NCBI RefSeq assembly: GCF_029533155.1
Contig: NZ_JAIZDB010000025.1
Location: 1 to 64,000 of the forward strand
DNA from: Psychrobacillus antarcticus
Lineage (GTDB): Bacteria > Bacillota > Bacilli > Bacillales_A > Planococcaceae
DNA length: 64,000 nucleotides
Reading direction: 5' to 3'
In this document: piece after piece, positions 19,811 to 28,341 of the stretch
Numbering within the stretch: position 1 is the first letter of the stretch
Layout of the letters: each line of letters starts with the position of its first letter
Made by a program: the position numbers and the translations under genes
Notes under the pieces: model-generated
The model's database searches: none
Told to the model about the DNA's origin: nothing
Seen by the model: the letters and a program-made list of their open reading frames with translations, nothing else

Positions 19811-20793
19811 TGGCAATCATGTCTTATATTGATGCAATCACACTTGCAATGAAAGAAGAGATGACTCGTGATGAACGCGTTTTCGTACTTGGAGAAGATG
19901 TTGGTCGTAAGGGTGGAGTATTCAAAGCAACAAACGGTCTCTATGATGAATTTGGAGAATATCGCGTGTTAGATACGCCTCTTGCAGAATCTGCTATAGC
20001 TGGAGTTGGAATCGGAGCTGCGATGTACGGCCTACGTCCAATTGCAGAAATGCAGTTTGCTGACTTTATCATGCCTGCAGTAAACCAAATTATTTCGGAA
20101 GCATCACGAATTCGTTACCGTTCGAATAATGATTGGACTTGTCCGATTGTTTTCAGAGCGCCATTTGGTGGAGGAATTCACGGAGCTCTTTATCATTCTC
20201 AATCGGTAGAAGCAATTTTTGCTAACCAACCTGGTTTGAAAATCGTTATTCCATCTACACCGTACGATGCTAAAGGTCTGTTAAAAGCAGCCATTCGCGA
20301 TGATGATCCTGTAATGTTTTTTGAGCATAAACGTGCGTATCGTCTCATTAAAGGAGAAGTTCCTGAAGAAGATTACACAATCGAAATCGGTAAAGCAGAT
20401 GTGAAGCGACAAGGGGAAGATATTACGGTTATTACGTATGGTCTTGCTGTTCATTTTGCGCTACAGGCTGCAGAACGCTTAGAAAAAGACGGGATTTCTG
20501 CACATATTTTAGATTTACGTACTATTTATCCTTTAGACAAAGAAGGAATTATAGAAGCTGCTTCTAAAACAGGTAAAGTTCTATTAGTAACAGAAGACAA
20601 CAAAGAAGGTAGTATTATAGGAGAAGTTGCTGCAATCATTGCAGAAAACTGCTTGTTTGACCTAGATGCACCGATTATGCGTCTTGCTGGTCCTGATATT
20701 CCTGCTATGCCATATGCGCCAACGATGGAAAAATTCTTTATGATTAATCCAGATAAAGTCGAAAAAGCGATGCGTGAGCTAGCAGAATACTAA
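19810..20793 (+). CDS. bkdAB: Branched-chain 2-oxo acid dehydrogenase E1 beta
   Basis: Beta half of E1, pairing with BkdAA. Recognisable blocks are FVLGEDVGRKGGVFKAT, DTPLAESAIAGVGIGAAMYG, EMQFADF and the C-terminal HILDLRTIYPLD. Length 327 is usual. It starts on the last base of bkdAA, with a GGGGGG-type site inside the preceding gene. A 143-base gap containing a folded repeat separates it from bkdB, which is unusual for this operon. Confidence 0.96.
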   Translation: MAIMSYIDAITLAMKEEMTRDERVFVLGEDVGRKGGVFKATNGLYDEFGEYRVLDTPLAESAIAGVGIGAAMYGLRPIAEMQFADFIMPAVNQIISEASRIRYRSNNDWTCPIVFRAPFGGGIHGALYHSQSVEAIFANQPGLKIVIPSTPYDAKGLLKAAIRDDDPVMFFEHKRAYRLIKGEVPEEDYTIEIGKADVKRQGEDITVITYGLAVHFALQAAERLEKDGISAHILDLRTIYPLDKEGIIEAASKTGKVLLVTEDNKEGSIIGEVAAIIAENCLFDLDAPIMRLAGPDIPAMPYAPTMEKFFMINPDKVEKAMRELAEY

Positions 20794-20833
20794 CTTTATT
20801 CAGCAAAAAAAAGACTTTGCCGAATGAAGTTAG

Positions 20834-20916
20834 TGCCTCCGGCGGATGTCACAGATTTTTTAGGAATTTATCGAGCAAGCTCGATAAAAATCTGGACACA
20901 AATACGCCAAGGCGAA
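20834..20916 (+). repeat. Folded intergenic repeat inside the bkd operon
   Basis: A long multi-step hairpin: GCCT/AGGC, GGCG/CGCC, TGTC/GACA, CAGATTT/AAATCTG and a terminal TTTATCGAGC-AA-GCTCGATAAA stem nest in order from the outside in. There is no T-run after it, so it is not a terminator. It looks like a small mobile or dispersed RNA-type repeat of the kind scattered in Planococcaceae genomes; that family statement is from memory and unverified. Confidence 0.65.
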
Positions 20917-20936
20917 TTTGATAAGGGGGAAATCGA

Positions 20937-22241
20937 ATGGCAATCGAACAAATAAAAATGCCCCAGCTAGGGGAAAGTGTAACAGAAGGTACGATAGAAA
21001 AATGGTTAATTAAGCCAGGCGATCACGTAAACAAATACGATGCCCTAGCTGAAGTTAACACGGACAAAGTAACAGCTGAAGTCCCTTCCTCTTTTACAGG
21101 AATTATTAAAGAATTGGTCGCAAATGAAGGAGACACACTAGCTGTAGGTGAAATCATTTGTACAATTGAAACGGAAGGTGCAGCTTCTGAGGAAATAGTG
21201 GAAGTGAAAGAGGCTGCGCCTGAAGAGCCAACTGCTGAAACCGTTAAACCTGCGGAAGTACAAAAGCATGCTACACCGGTAGAACGTGAAAAAGGTGCGA
21301 AAGCTCGCTACTCACCTGCAGTGCTGAAAATTTCACAGGAGCATGGTATCGACCTTTCTCTTGTTACTGGTACTGGTAACGAAGGACGTATCACTCGTAA
21401 AGATTTACTTAAAATTGTGGAGAGTGGAGAAATTCCGGTAGCCAAAGTGGAACAAGAAGCAGCTTCAACACCATCACCAACCGTGACTTCTTCTGCAGCT
21501 ACTCCTAAACCTGCTCATACAAATGTTCCGGTAGCAGTTGGAGATATTGAAATTCCTATAACAGGTATTCGTAAAGCAATTGCAGCAAATATGCTACGCA
21601 GCAAACACGAGGCTCCTCACGCATGGACAATGATTGAAGTAGATGTTACGAGCATGGTTCAATACCGTGACTCTATCAAAAATGAATTCAAACAAAAAGA
21701 AGGTTTTAATGTTACTTACTTCGCTTTTTTCGTGAAAGCTGTATCGCAAGCATTAAAAGAATTCCCGATGATGAATTCCATGTGGGCTGGAGACAAAATC
21801 ATTCAGAAAAAAGACATCAATATTTCTATCGCAGTAGCGACAGAAGATGCACTATACGTTCCGGTTATTAAAAATGCGGACGAAAAAACGATTAAAGGTA
21901 TTGGTCGTGAAGTAAATGAACTTGCTGCAAAAGTTCGTTCTGGCAAGTTGAAATCAGACGAAATGCAAGGTGGTACATTCACTGTTAACAACACAGGATC
22001 ATTCGGTTCTATACAGTCAATGGGGATTATCAACTATCCTCAAGCAGCGATTCTACAAGTAGAATCTATCGTGAAACGTCCAGTTATTATGGACGGTGGA
22101 ATGATTGCTGCGCGTGATATGGTAAATCTATGTCTTTCATTAGACCACCGTGTACTTGACGGCTTAGTTGCAGGTCGTTTCCTAGCACGTGTGAAAGAAA
22201 TACTGGAGAATATTACGAAAGAAAATACATCTGTTTATTAA
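20937..22241 (+). CDS. bkdB: BCKDH lipoamide acyltransferase (E2)
   Basis: Core of the complex, transferring the acyl group from lipoate to CoA. The N-terminal lipoyl domain has the modified Lys in VNTDKVTAEVPS (about residue 43); a linker, a peripheral subunit binding domain (about 117-155, ARYSPAVLKISQEHGIDL), a second Ala/Pro/Thr linker, and the catalytic domain with LDHRVLDG near the C-terminus follow. Length 434. It has an AAGGGGGA site. It is the last gene of the unit, closed by a hairpin. Confidence 0.96.
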   Translation: MAIEQIKMPQLGESVTEGTIEKWLIKPGDHVNKYDALAEVNTDKVTAEVPSSFTGIIKELVANEGDTLAVGEIICTIETEGAASEEIVEVKEAAPEEPTAETVKPAEVQKHATPVEREKGAKARYSPAVLKISQEHGIDLSLVTGTGNEGRITRKDLLKIVESGEIPVAKVEQEAASTPSPTVTSSAATPKPAHTNVPVAVGDIEIPITGIRKAIAANMLRSKHEAPHAWTMIEVDVTSMVQYRDSIKNEFKQKEGFNVTYFAFFVKAVSQALKEFPMMNSMWAGDKIIQKKDINISIAVATEDALYVPVIKNADEKTIKGIGREVNELAAKVRSGKLKSDEMQGGTFTVNNTGSFGSIQSMGIINYPQAAILQVESIVKRPVIMDGGMIAARDMVNLCLSLDHRVLDGLVAGRFLARVKEILENITKENTSVY

Positions 22242-22250
22242 TAAAACATA

Positions 22251-22282
22251 AAGAAGGTAGGGCATTTTTGCTCTACCTTCTT
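22251..22282 (+). terminator. Hairpin terminating the bkd operon
   Basis: AAGAAGGTAGGGCA / TGCTCTACCTTCTT (one G-U), strong 14-bp stem. Lacks a long T-run but has the position and stability of a terminator. Confidence 0.75.
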
Positions 22283-22855
22283 CATGTTTACAGTTAACAT
22301 TAAATACATATGTAACAGTGCTAAATCCAACCTTTATCCAAAAGAAGAAGTAGATAACTACCTCCACATAGAAAAATTGCCACTTCAGTTAATAAAAACA
22401 TTGCAAATTCGAGTACAACCGGTTCAGTTCATCAGTACAAAGAAAAAATTAAAATACAAAAAAACCGCTAATCCACAGTGTAGATTTGGTGGTTTTCTCT
22501 CGCGTATATCAACGTTTTCCTTGAAATAAATATCCGTTTTGACGTGGTAATGGACGATGATTTCATCAACCTTGCAGTAGCCAGGGTACCAAAATATTGC
22601 TAATTACCGTGTTAAAGTATCGGTTAAACCTATTGCTAAAAGTGGCGTTAATTAGTTTTCTAGACATTTTATCCAAAATAAAAAGGACCTAATTTGTCGC
22701 GCGCCCCTGTCAGTTGAAGAAGAAAAGTGATGCTTAATCAATAATCGCACCCGATTGCGGAAAAATGAATTTGATATTTGCTATAGTCATGCTCTGGAAG
22801 TAACGGTAGCAGATAAAAGAGTAATCATTAATCAGTGAAAAAAGAGATGACATTC
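22283..22855. other. Gene-poor gap after bkdB
   Basis: No supported gene. A frame starting in the terminator lacks a ribosome site. Imperfect hairpin AAAACC...GGTTTT near 22458-22496. Between about 22507 and 22672 two short open stretches end in stops, including one containing DVVMDDDFINLAVA, and could be debris of a lost gene, though chance is possible. Confidence 0.4.
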
Positions 22856-23131
22856 TTATAAATTTGAACTCCTTGAGATAGCTCCAATAACAGTACCTAT
22901 CCATATTCCTGCTAAAATAGTAATCGTAAATAAACCCAGTCCCATCCCATCCCAACCACCAACTCCAATTACACTATAAATAATTACCCCAATACAAATC
23001 AGACTTAATACAGTAGAAGTGGAAAATAAAGATTTTCTTGAAACTTTACGGGACGTAATAAACATCCCAATTGCAAACACAATTCCGCAAAGCAATATAG
23101 GAGTCCATCCCTCTAACATCAAAGCGTCCAT
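22856..23131 (-). CDS. YesK-like small membrane protein
   Basis: A 91-residue, three-helix membrane protein (hydrophobic stretches at about 11-27, 37-58 and 63-83) beginning MDALMLEGWTPILLCGIVF. It has a strong GGAGGTAATTAAATG start. Length, topology and the S-x-K-S break after the first helix remind me of the YesK-like family of Bacillus, whose function is unknown. The resemblance is not strong enough to be sure. It stands alone on the minus strand. Confidence 0.6.
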   Translation of the reverse strand: MDALMLEGWTPILLCGIVFAIGMFITSRKVSRKSLFSTSTVLSLICIGVIIYSVIGVGGWDGMGLGLFTITILAGIWIGTVIGAISRSSNL

Positions 23132-23953
23132 TTAATTACCTCCTGTTATGTTTTCAACAATTTAGCACGATTGTTGAAAATAAGTTAAACAACACTCTTC
23201 AACTAATCTGTTGCTTTAAATTAATACGTTTAATATAAACAGAAGTTCCAATATTAAACAAATTATCATTATATATTTTCAAAATGCATTTGGCTTATTG
23301 ATACAGATAGGTAAGCTTTTGAAGTTATCTCCAGCTTTTCCCCCCGTTCACACCGTACATGAAACTTTCACTTCATACGGCGTTCCAACTAATCCAATTC
23401 TATTTAATCATCAACACATTTGATATATTAGTACCTTTCGTGTCTCTAATCTTCCGTTTTAATAAGTCGGTGCCTCCCGTAGGAGGTGAACCTCTATTAG
23501 CCTCACGAGAACCTTATTAACCGATAAAGATTTGTCTTGCATGATTAAATGATTCATCATTAGTCAAGTGGCTATCCCTCCATGTGGATTAAACATTTCA
23601 TCGGTACTGTACCACCACTTTCACTGATATAAAGACAAGTAATACAACTACTAATATCATAATTATCCTTGAATTGTCAGTAAATTTTGAAGTGCGTAAA
23701 AAAGCACTGCTAAAACAGTGCTAATTTCACAAAAATATTGAGATGTTTATATCGAAAATTGGGTTGTTATTTGAGTATTTTGTAACGCTCAACTGAACGG
23801 GTTGATATTTTTTGGATTGTCTTTTTATCATTCAAATAAGATAGAGATATAAAATACAGGATGTTTTAAAAAAATAATTTAAATATTATGTTAAAATATT
23901 ACAAAGCGTTGAACTTATTCAACTAATCAAGCTATAAAAGGGGTAGTGGAAAA
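23132..23953. other. Long intergenic region with group II intron debris
   Basis: Contains the promoter side of the YesK-like gene, a decayed group II intron (23307-23600), then a hairpin AGCACTG/CAGTGCT at 23703-23722 whose T-run lies on the minus strand, so it would stop leftward transcription. The rest is AT-rich with the ribosome site of the PP2C gene at the right edge. No gene seen. Confidence 0.55.
23307..23600 (-). mobile_element. ORF-less group II intron remnant (domains V-VI)
   Basis: Read on the minus strand, 23383-23351 gives CGCCGTATGAAGTG-AAAG-TTTCATGTACGGTG, a typical group II domain V hairpin with the CGC form of the catalytic triad and the AAAG-type loop. It is followed by a GC-rich joint and a domain VI-like hairpin (AGCTGGAG/CTTC..AGCT), ending at TTACCTAT near 23307. 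About 220 bases upstream on the minus strand also look intron-like (GGATAGCCACTTGA, CTCCTACGGGAGGCACCGA). No reverse transcriptase remains, so it is a deleted relic. Confidence 0.6.
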
Positions 23954-24754
23954 ATGCATAAATTTAGTTGGGTGGGGAGCCAAAAGCACTTTGTAGACTT
24001 ACCTGATATTCAACGAGTGAGCAATATAATAATCGGTCGTTTCGGCGGAAATTCATCCGCAGGTCAATACAAAAACGAAGATGGCTGTTTAGTTTGGTCA
24101 AATGAAGAAAATGATTGGGATTTCGTTATGCTCCTCGATGCCCATAACTCAGCGGAGAGTGCTGAACTTGTCGTCAATACAATTACAAGGGAAGAGCAAG
24201 ATTTAGTGAGAATTCTCAACAAATCATTACCCGATTCTTTTATTCAAATGGAAGAAAATATTTTGCGTATTTTCCAAAATCCAATGTTTCTAGCAAGCTG
24301 TCGTGAAACACAAGGGGAAACGGCATGTCTGATTGTTGTAAGAAAAGGCAAATATGTTTGGTGGTTTTCAGTTGGAGATTGTATCCTCCACTTGTTTCAC
24401 CCTGAATTGGCTAAGATGGAACAATATCTATTAAACCAAAGAAACTTTTTTGAATGGATTGGATATGAAAACACCTTTGAACTGGAAGTACCATGTTATA
24501 GTATGGGTCGCAGGGAATTAAGAAAAGGGATGAATCATCTCTTTCTTACTACGGATGGATTAACGGAATGCCCGAATGGTACTTTTCATAACCCTGTTGA
24601 AATTATGAAAGCATTTGACAATTCCGAATCTCATCAAGACTCGGTAATGCATTTATTAAAGGAAATTGAAGAAAGAGGAGTACGGGATAGCACTACTATC
24701 ATTTCCTGGGTAGTTGATGTAGAAATAAACGCGAGTGAACCAAGTAACTTATAA
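23954..24754 (+). CDS. PP2C-type protein phosphatase-like protein
   Basis: Probable metal-dependent Ser/Thr phosphatase, cytosolic. Motif series of the PPM family in order: KNEDGC (about 47), VMLLDAHN (about 64, with DAH where DGH is usual), ETACLIV (about 123), FSVGDC (about 138), LFLTTDGLTE (about 196) and RDSTTII (about 251). The three metal-binding aspartates are kept. Length 266 is near the PrpC type. No kinase or partner gene is adjacent, so substrate is unknown. ATG with AAAAGGGG upstream. Confidence 0.75.
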   Translation: MHKFSWVGSQKHFVDLPDIQRVSNIIIGRFGGNSSAGQYKNEDGCLVWSNEENDWDFVMLLDAHNSAESAELVVNTITREEQDLVRILNKSLPDSFIQMEENILRIFQNPMFLASCRETQGETACLIVVRKGKYVWWFSVGDCILHLFHPELAKMEQYLLNQRNFFEWIGYENTFELEVPCYSMGRRELRKGMNHLFLTTDGLTECPNGTFHNPVEIMKAFDNSESHQDSVMHLLKEIEERGVRDSTTIISWVVDVEINASEPSNL

Positions 24755-25020
24755 ATTTAATTTTTTAAAATTGAAAAACTTAATTAGGCTTCTAGTATCT
24801 TATGTTTCAGAAAAAGCTTCAAGAATTATGTTGTACATTTCGCGGATTATGGAAATGAATTTATCCTTCTTAAATTGCTGTTTTAAATAACTGTTTCAGT
24901 ACCCGACTTTGTTTTAATTGAACAATTATTAAGTCCCTTTCGTTTACTTTTTTATTGTTATTCGATAGCATTTGATAAGAGAAGTATCAAACGAGCATTT
25001 GTTGAAGGGGAGATAAATAG

Positions 25021-26013
25021 ATGAAACTAAGTGTACTAGATCAAGCACCAATCACAGTTGGTAATACTGCAGCAAGAGCATTAAAAAACGCGGAAGAACT
25101 AGCCATATTAGCAGATGAATTAGGTTATCACCGTATGTGGATGGCAGAGCATCATGGAACCGATGCATTTGCAAGCTCGGCACCTGAAGTAATAGCGGCT
25201 CACTTAGCTGCCAAAACGAAAAATTTACGTATCGGTACAGGTGGAGTAATGATGATGCACTACTCGCCGCTTAAGCTTGCCGAATTATTTAAAACACTAA
25301 GTGCGCTTTCTCCGGGTCGTATCGACTTCGGAGTAGGTCGTGCTCCTGGTGGAGACAATCACGCAATGTACGCACTTTCAGAAGGTCGACCTCCTTTGGT
25401 CAATAATATGTATGAAAAATTAGCCATAGCAATACAACTGATTAATGATGAAGTTCCAGATGATAGCCTATATAACAAAACGATTGCCTCACCTTCTAAA
25501 ATTGTGTTACCAGAAGCATGGTTACTTGGTTCTACGGGTAATAGTGCTGTACAAGCTGGAAGAATGGGTCTCGGATATTCCTTTGCGCAATTTTTCCAAG
25601 GTGGTATGACTCCTGCCATTTTAGAGACGTACCGCAAAAACTTTACGCCTTCCGCTTTAATGGAGAAGCCAGAGATTAATGTTACCTACCTTGTAACTGT
25701 TGCAGAAACAAATGAGGAAGCTGAATTTGAAGCATTACCGCAGGATATCTCGCGTCTGTCTCTTATGAAAGGGCAAATTCGTACATTGATGACACCGGAG
25801 GAAGCGCAAAATTACCCACTAACGGAAATGGACCGGATGATGATTCAAGAAAATCGGAAAATTCATCTAGTTGGTACGGCTAAACAAGTGGCAGAAACCT
25901 TACATGAAGAACAAGCTATTTATGGTTTCGATGAAGTAATGATTTGTAGCATCACACATTCGCAAGAAAAAAGATTAAATGTATATCGTTTACTCGCAAA
26001 AGAATTGATGTAA
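25021..26013 (+). CDS. LLM-class flavin-dependent oxidoreductase
   Basis: Bacterial luciferase-like monooxygenase family (330 residues) resembling YceB/YwcH-type proteins of B. subtilis. Seen: MKLSVLDQAPI start, MWMAEHHGTDAFASSAPEV near residue 40-60, GTGGVMMMHYSPLKLAE, and SPGRIDFGVGRAPGG. The family uses reduced FMN/F420-like flavin; substrate cannot be told. It is monocistronic, with GAAGGGGAG upstream and a terminator downstream. Confidence 0.9.
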   Translation: MKLSVLDQAPITVGNTAARALKNAEELAILADELGYHRMWMAEHHGTDAFASSAPEVIAAHLAAKTKNLRIGTGGVMMMHYSPLKLAELFKTLSALSPGRIDFGVGRAPGGDNHAMYALSEGRPPLVNNMYEKLAIAIQLINDEVPDDSLYNKTIASPSKIVLPEAWLLGSTGNSAVQAGRMGLGYSFAQFFQGGMTPAILETYRKNFTPSALMEKPEINVTYLVTVAETNEEAEFEALPQDISRLSLMKGQIRTLMTPEEAQNYPLTEMDRMMIQENRKIHLVGTAKQVAETLHEEQAIYGFDEVMICSITHSQEKRLNVYRLLAKELM

Positions 26014-26021
26014 CAGTAATC

Positions 26022-26050
26022 GGCGTGCTCTTTATGGGTGCGTCTTTTTT
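26022..26050 (+). terminator. Terminator after the LLM oxidoreductase
   Basis: GGCGTGCTC / GGGTGCGTC hairpin with several G-U pairs, followed by TTTTTT. Confidence 0.75.
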
Positions 26051-26068
26051 GTATCCATTTATTTCTAC

Positions 26069-26097
26069 TTGAAAAAAGAACAAATGTTCGATATGAT
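26069..26097 (+). promoter_or_regulatory. SigA promoter with LexA (SOS) box in the spacer
   Basis: TTGAAA (26069-26074), 17 bases, TATGAT (26092-26097). The spacer holds GAACAAATGTTC at 26078-26089, a full GAAC-N4-GTTC LexA box of Bacillus type. LexA bound here would block RNA polymerase directly. Confidence 0.8.
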
Positions 26098-26123
26098 AAG
26101 TGAAAAAGAAAGAACGTGATAGC

Positions 26124-26495
26124 ATGGCTAACTTTGATGAAGATTGGAACCAATTAGATTTATCTCAATTACAGGATCGAGGGTCGAAAAAATGGGTAGC
26201 AATGATGTTACCCGAACATGTAAGAATGCTTCGTGAGTATAGCGAGGAAATAAAAAAAGAACCTCGCCCAGACTTAAATGAGTTTGACTATGAAGCTATT
26301 CATGATGAAATAGCACTCGCAATGAAACGGAATGTCGAAATCAAAATAAAACGGTGGAAAGAGGGAGAGTTTATCTATAACCGCGGTACGATACAATGGA
26401 TTGATTTGAGGAAACGAACAATCGAAATAGAGGACCCTTTTCGCTCATTTGAACTGTCTATTGATGAAATCGTTGACGTCAGCCTATTGGAATAG
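26124..26495 (+). CDS. YolD-like protein, SOS-regulated
   Basis: The 123-residue product matches the YolD-like family, small proteins found beside Y-family DNA polymerases (UvrX/YqjW) in Bacillus and phages. Recognisable are the WNQLDLSQLQDRGSKKWVAMMLPEH start and the C-terminal GTIQWIDLRKRTIEIED segment. A GTG at 26100 is in frame, but it lies upstream of the predicted transcript start (about 26104), so ATG 26124 is preferred. No polymerase gene is adjacent, so this is an orphan copy under LexA control. Exact function is unknown. Confidence 0.75.
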   Translation: MANFDEDWNQLDLSQLQDRGSKKWVAMMLPEHVRMLREYSEEIKKEPRPDLNEFDYEAIHDEIALAMKRNVEIKIKRWKEGEFIYNRGTIQWIDLRKRTIEIEDPFRSFELSIDEIVDVSLLE

Positions 26496-26506
26496 CAATT
26501 GTCACC

Positions 26507-26540
26507 AACATCATCCCTTCAAAGTGGATGATGTTTTTTT
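26507..26540 (+). terminator. Terminator after the YolD-like gene
   Basis: Perfect 10-bp stem AACATCATCC / GGATGATGTT followed by TTTTT. Confidence 0.9.
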
Positions 26541-26679
26541 GTGTGAACTGAACAAAAGAAGGGTTTTAGCAGACGGATGTAGAAGATTGAAGGGATTGAT
26601 TGATCACGGAGCGGAAGCCGACAAATAATATTTTAGACAAATTGACTGCTTTTAAAATATTTAGAATGAGGTGAGTGTA

Positions 26680-27102
26680 TTGAAATCGAGCCTGCGATTT
26701 ATTTACTTCTACTGTAATGAGTTGAATAAGGTACGAACATTTTACAGTGAGATAATCCAGTTACATGAAATCTATTTTGAGGAAGATGCTTCGGTTGCGT
26801 ATCAGTGTGATCAGCTGCAATTTTCATTTTCACAGATTACCGAAAATATTCCTGTATATGATGGTTGGGCGACCCAACCAGGCTGGCAAGGTGGGGAGCT
26901 CCCGGTACCTAGCTGGTCTATTGAATGTGAAGAGCGTGCGTTTAAGAAAATAGTTGAACGATTACAAAAGGTTAAGGTAGAATCCTTCTACCAGCAACCT
27001 GTCTGGGTCGGATACTGGAGCTATCCGGTCAAAGACCCAGCTGGAAATACAGTGGAAATTACCTGTCCTGGTGATGAAGAAGCTTTACAATTGTCTATCT
27101 AA
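26680..27102 (+). CDS. VOC/glyoxalase-fold protein
   Basis: A 140-residue protein with the beta-alpha-beta-beta-beta halves of the vicinal oxygen chelate superfamily: LRFIYFYCNELNKVRTFYSEII at the start and YPVKDPAGNTVEITCPGD at the end. Members include glyoxalases, dioxygenases and drug-binding proteins; the exact activity cannot be read. Metal ligands are not obvious in the first half. A GAGGTG site favours TTG 26680 over GTG 26671. Stands alone. Confidence 0.7.
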   Translation: MKSSLRFIYFYCNELNKVRTFYSEIIQLHEIYFEEDASVAYQCDQLQFSFSQITENIPVYDGWATQPGWQGGELPVPSWSIECEERAFKKIVERLQKVKVESFYQQPVWVGYWSYPVKDPAGNTVEITCPGDEEALQLSI

Positions 27103-27207
27103 ACAAGAACTGGATTTGGTTAATTATATTTGTAACTTAAATTTGATTTAAACGTATTAAAGTAAATGGAAAGCTTTGTTCAATTTCCATAGGGGGGTGT
27201 TTTGAAA

Positions 27208-27420
27208 ATGACTGTATTTAAAAATAAGCATTTTATAGGGGTTTTATTGATTTTAGCTATGGCTTTATTTGGTGTCGCTTTTTTAACGATTGCATATAGT
27301 TATTTCAATACTTCAGAAATAAGTTTACTTACTACTGGCTGCTATGAAGTTGGGGGAGAAGTCATATTAGAGATCCATAATAATTTCACAAGTGCGTATT
27401 CTTTTGAGTGTAAAAGATAA
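27208..27420 (+). CDS. Small hypothetical membrane-anchored protein
   Basis: Seventy residues with one N-terminal transmembrane segment (about 10-30, GVLLILAMALFGVAFLTIAYSYF) and a short extracytoplasmic part having two or three Cys. ATG 27208 lies 9 bases after AGGGGGGTG; TTG 27202 is in frame but too near. I do not recognise a family. Confidence 0.55.
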   Translation: MTVFKNKHFIGVLLILAMALFGVAFLTIAYSYFNTSEISLLTTGCYEVGGEVILEIHNNFTSAYSFECKR

Positions 27421-27499
27421 AAGGCATAGCGTTTGCAATAATTCTTCCGTTCTTGTGAAATATAGAGAAGTATAAAAGTTTAATGAGGGAGAATTTACA

Positions 27500-28165
27500 A
27501 TGATAAAAGCGGCTATATTTGATTTGGATGGAACTTTATTAAATAGAGATGAATCTGTAAAAATATTTATCGACAGACAATACGACAGATTAAAAGAACT
27601 TATAGGACATATTCCAAAAGAGAAATATGTGCGAAGATTTATAGATTTGGATAATCGCGGGTATGTTTGGAAAGACAAAGTATATCAACAAATAGTCGAT
27701 GAATTTGGTGTTACTAGCATAACTTGGGAAGAGCTACTTCAAGATTATATAAGTGAATTTAAGAATAACTGTATTCCTTTTCCCAATCTAATTAGAATGT
27801 TAGAAGAACTAAAAAATAACAATATTCTTTTAGGAATGATCACAAATGGATATGGGCAGTTTCAGATGGATAATATTATAGCTTTAGGTATAGAAAAATA
27901 TTTTGATATTATTTTAGTATCTGAATGGGAGGGAATTAAGAAACCTAACCCACGAATATTTAACAACGCGCTAGAGAAACTTAATATTTCAGCCAGTGAA
28001 GGTGTATTTATAGGAGACCATCCTGAAAATGACATTTTAGCTGCTAAGAATGTTGGGTTGAAAGGTATTTGGAAGAAAGACCTTCAATGGAATAACGTCA
28101 ATGCAGATTATATGGTTGATGATTTAGGGGAATTACCTATGATTATCGTAAAGCTAAACGAATAA
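27500..28165 (+). CDS. HAD superfamily hydrolase
   Basis: Haloacid dehalogenase-type phosphatase of 221 residues. Motif I FDLDGTLLN (nucleophile Asp at about 8), motif II GMITNG, motif III Lys in GIKKPNPRIF and motif IV GDHPENDI are all present, with a helical C1 cap between I and II. Substrate is not deducible; such proteins are often nucleotide or sugar phosphate phosphatases. A GAGGGAG site precedes the ATG. Confidence 0.88.
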   Translation: MIKAAIFDLDGTLLNRDESVKIFIDRQYDRLKELIGHIPKEKYVRRFIDLDNRGYVWKDKVYQQIVDEFGVTSITWEELLQDYISEFKNNCIPFPNLIRMLEELKNNNILLGMITNGYGQFQMDNIIALGIEKYFDIILVSEWEGIKKPNPRIFNNALEKLNISASEGVFIGDHPENDILAAKNVGLKGIWKKDLQWNNVNADYMVDDLGELPMIIVKLNE

Positions 28166-28199
28166 AATAAAAGAAAATATGGTAATCGTAGAGGTGAAA

Positions 28200-28334
28200 A
28201 TGATGAGGGGATTTCTAGCTAAGAATATACACTTGCTATTATTTATAATTGTAGTGATAATTTTTTTTGTTGGTGTTATGAACTTTACATATTCAAAACT
28301 CGATCGACATAGGGTGCCGTATTTTGTGAGGTGA
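28200..28334 (+). CDS. Small membrane ORF of 44 residues
   Basis: ATG behind AGAGGTGAAA; the product has a single strongly hydrophobic segment (residues about 10-30, LLLFIIVVIIFFVGVM) and a basic tail. Its stop lies 7 bases before the next gene, and its last codons form the ribosome site of that gene (GAGGTGAAG). This looks like a real, translationally coupled small gene. Function unknown. Confidence 0.5.
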   Translation: MMRGFLAKNIHLLLFIIVVIIFFVGVMNFTYSKLDRHRVPYFVR

Positions 28335-28341
28335 AGCTAGA

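Noticed and set aside
22284-22529. 81-codon + frame after bkdB
   Set aside because: Starts inside the terminator stem region with no ribosome site, ends in AT-rich low-complexity sequence; protein has no family look.
22734-22955. 73-codon minus frame overlapping the YesK-like gene
   Set aside because: Out of frame with the better supported 22856-23131 gene, and without a ribosome site.
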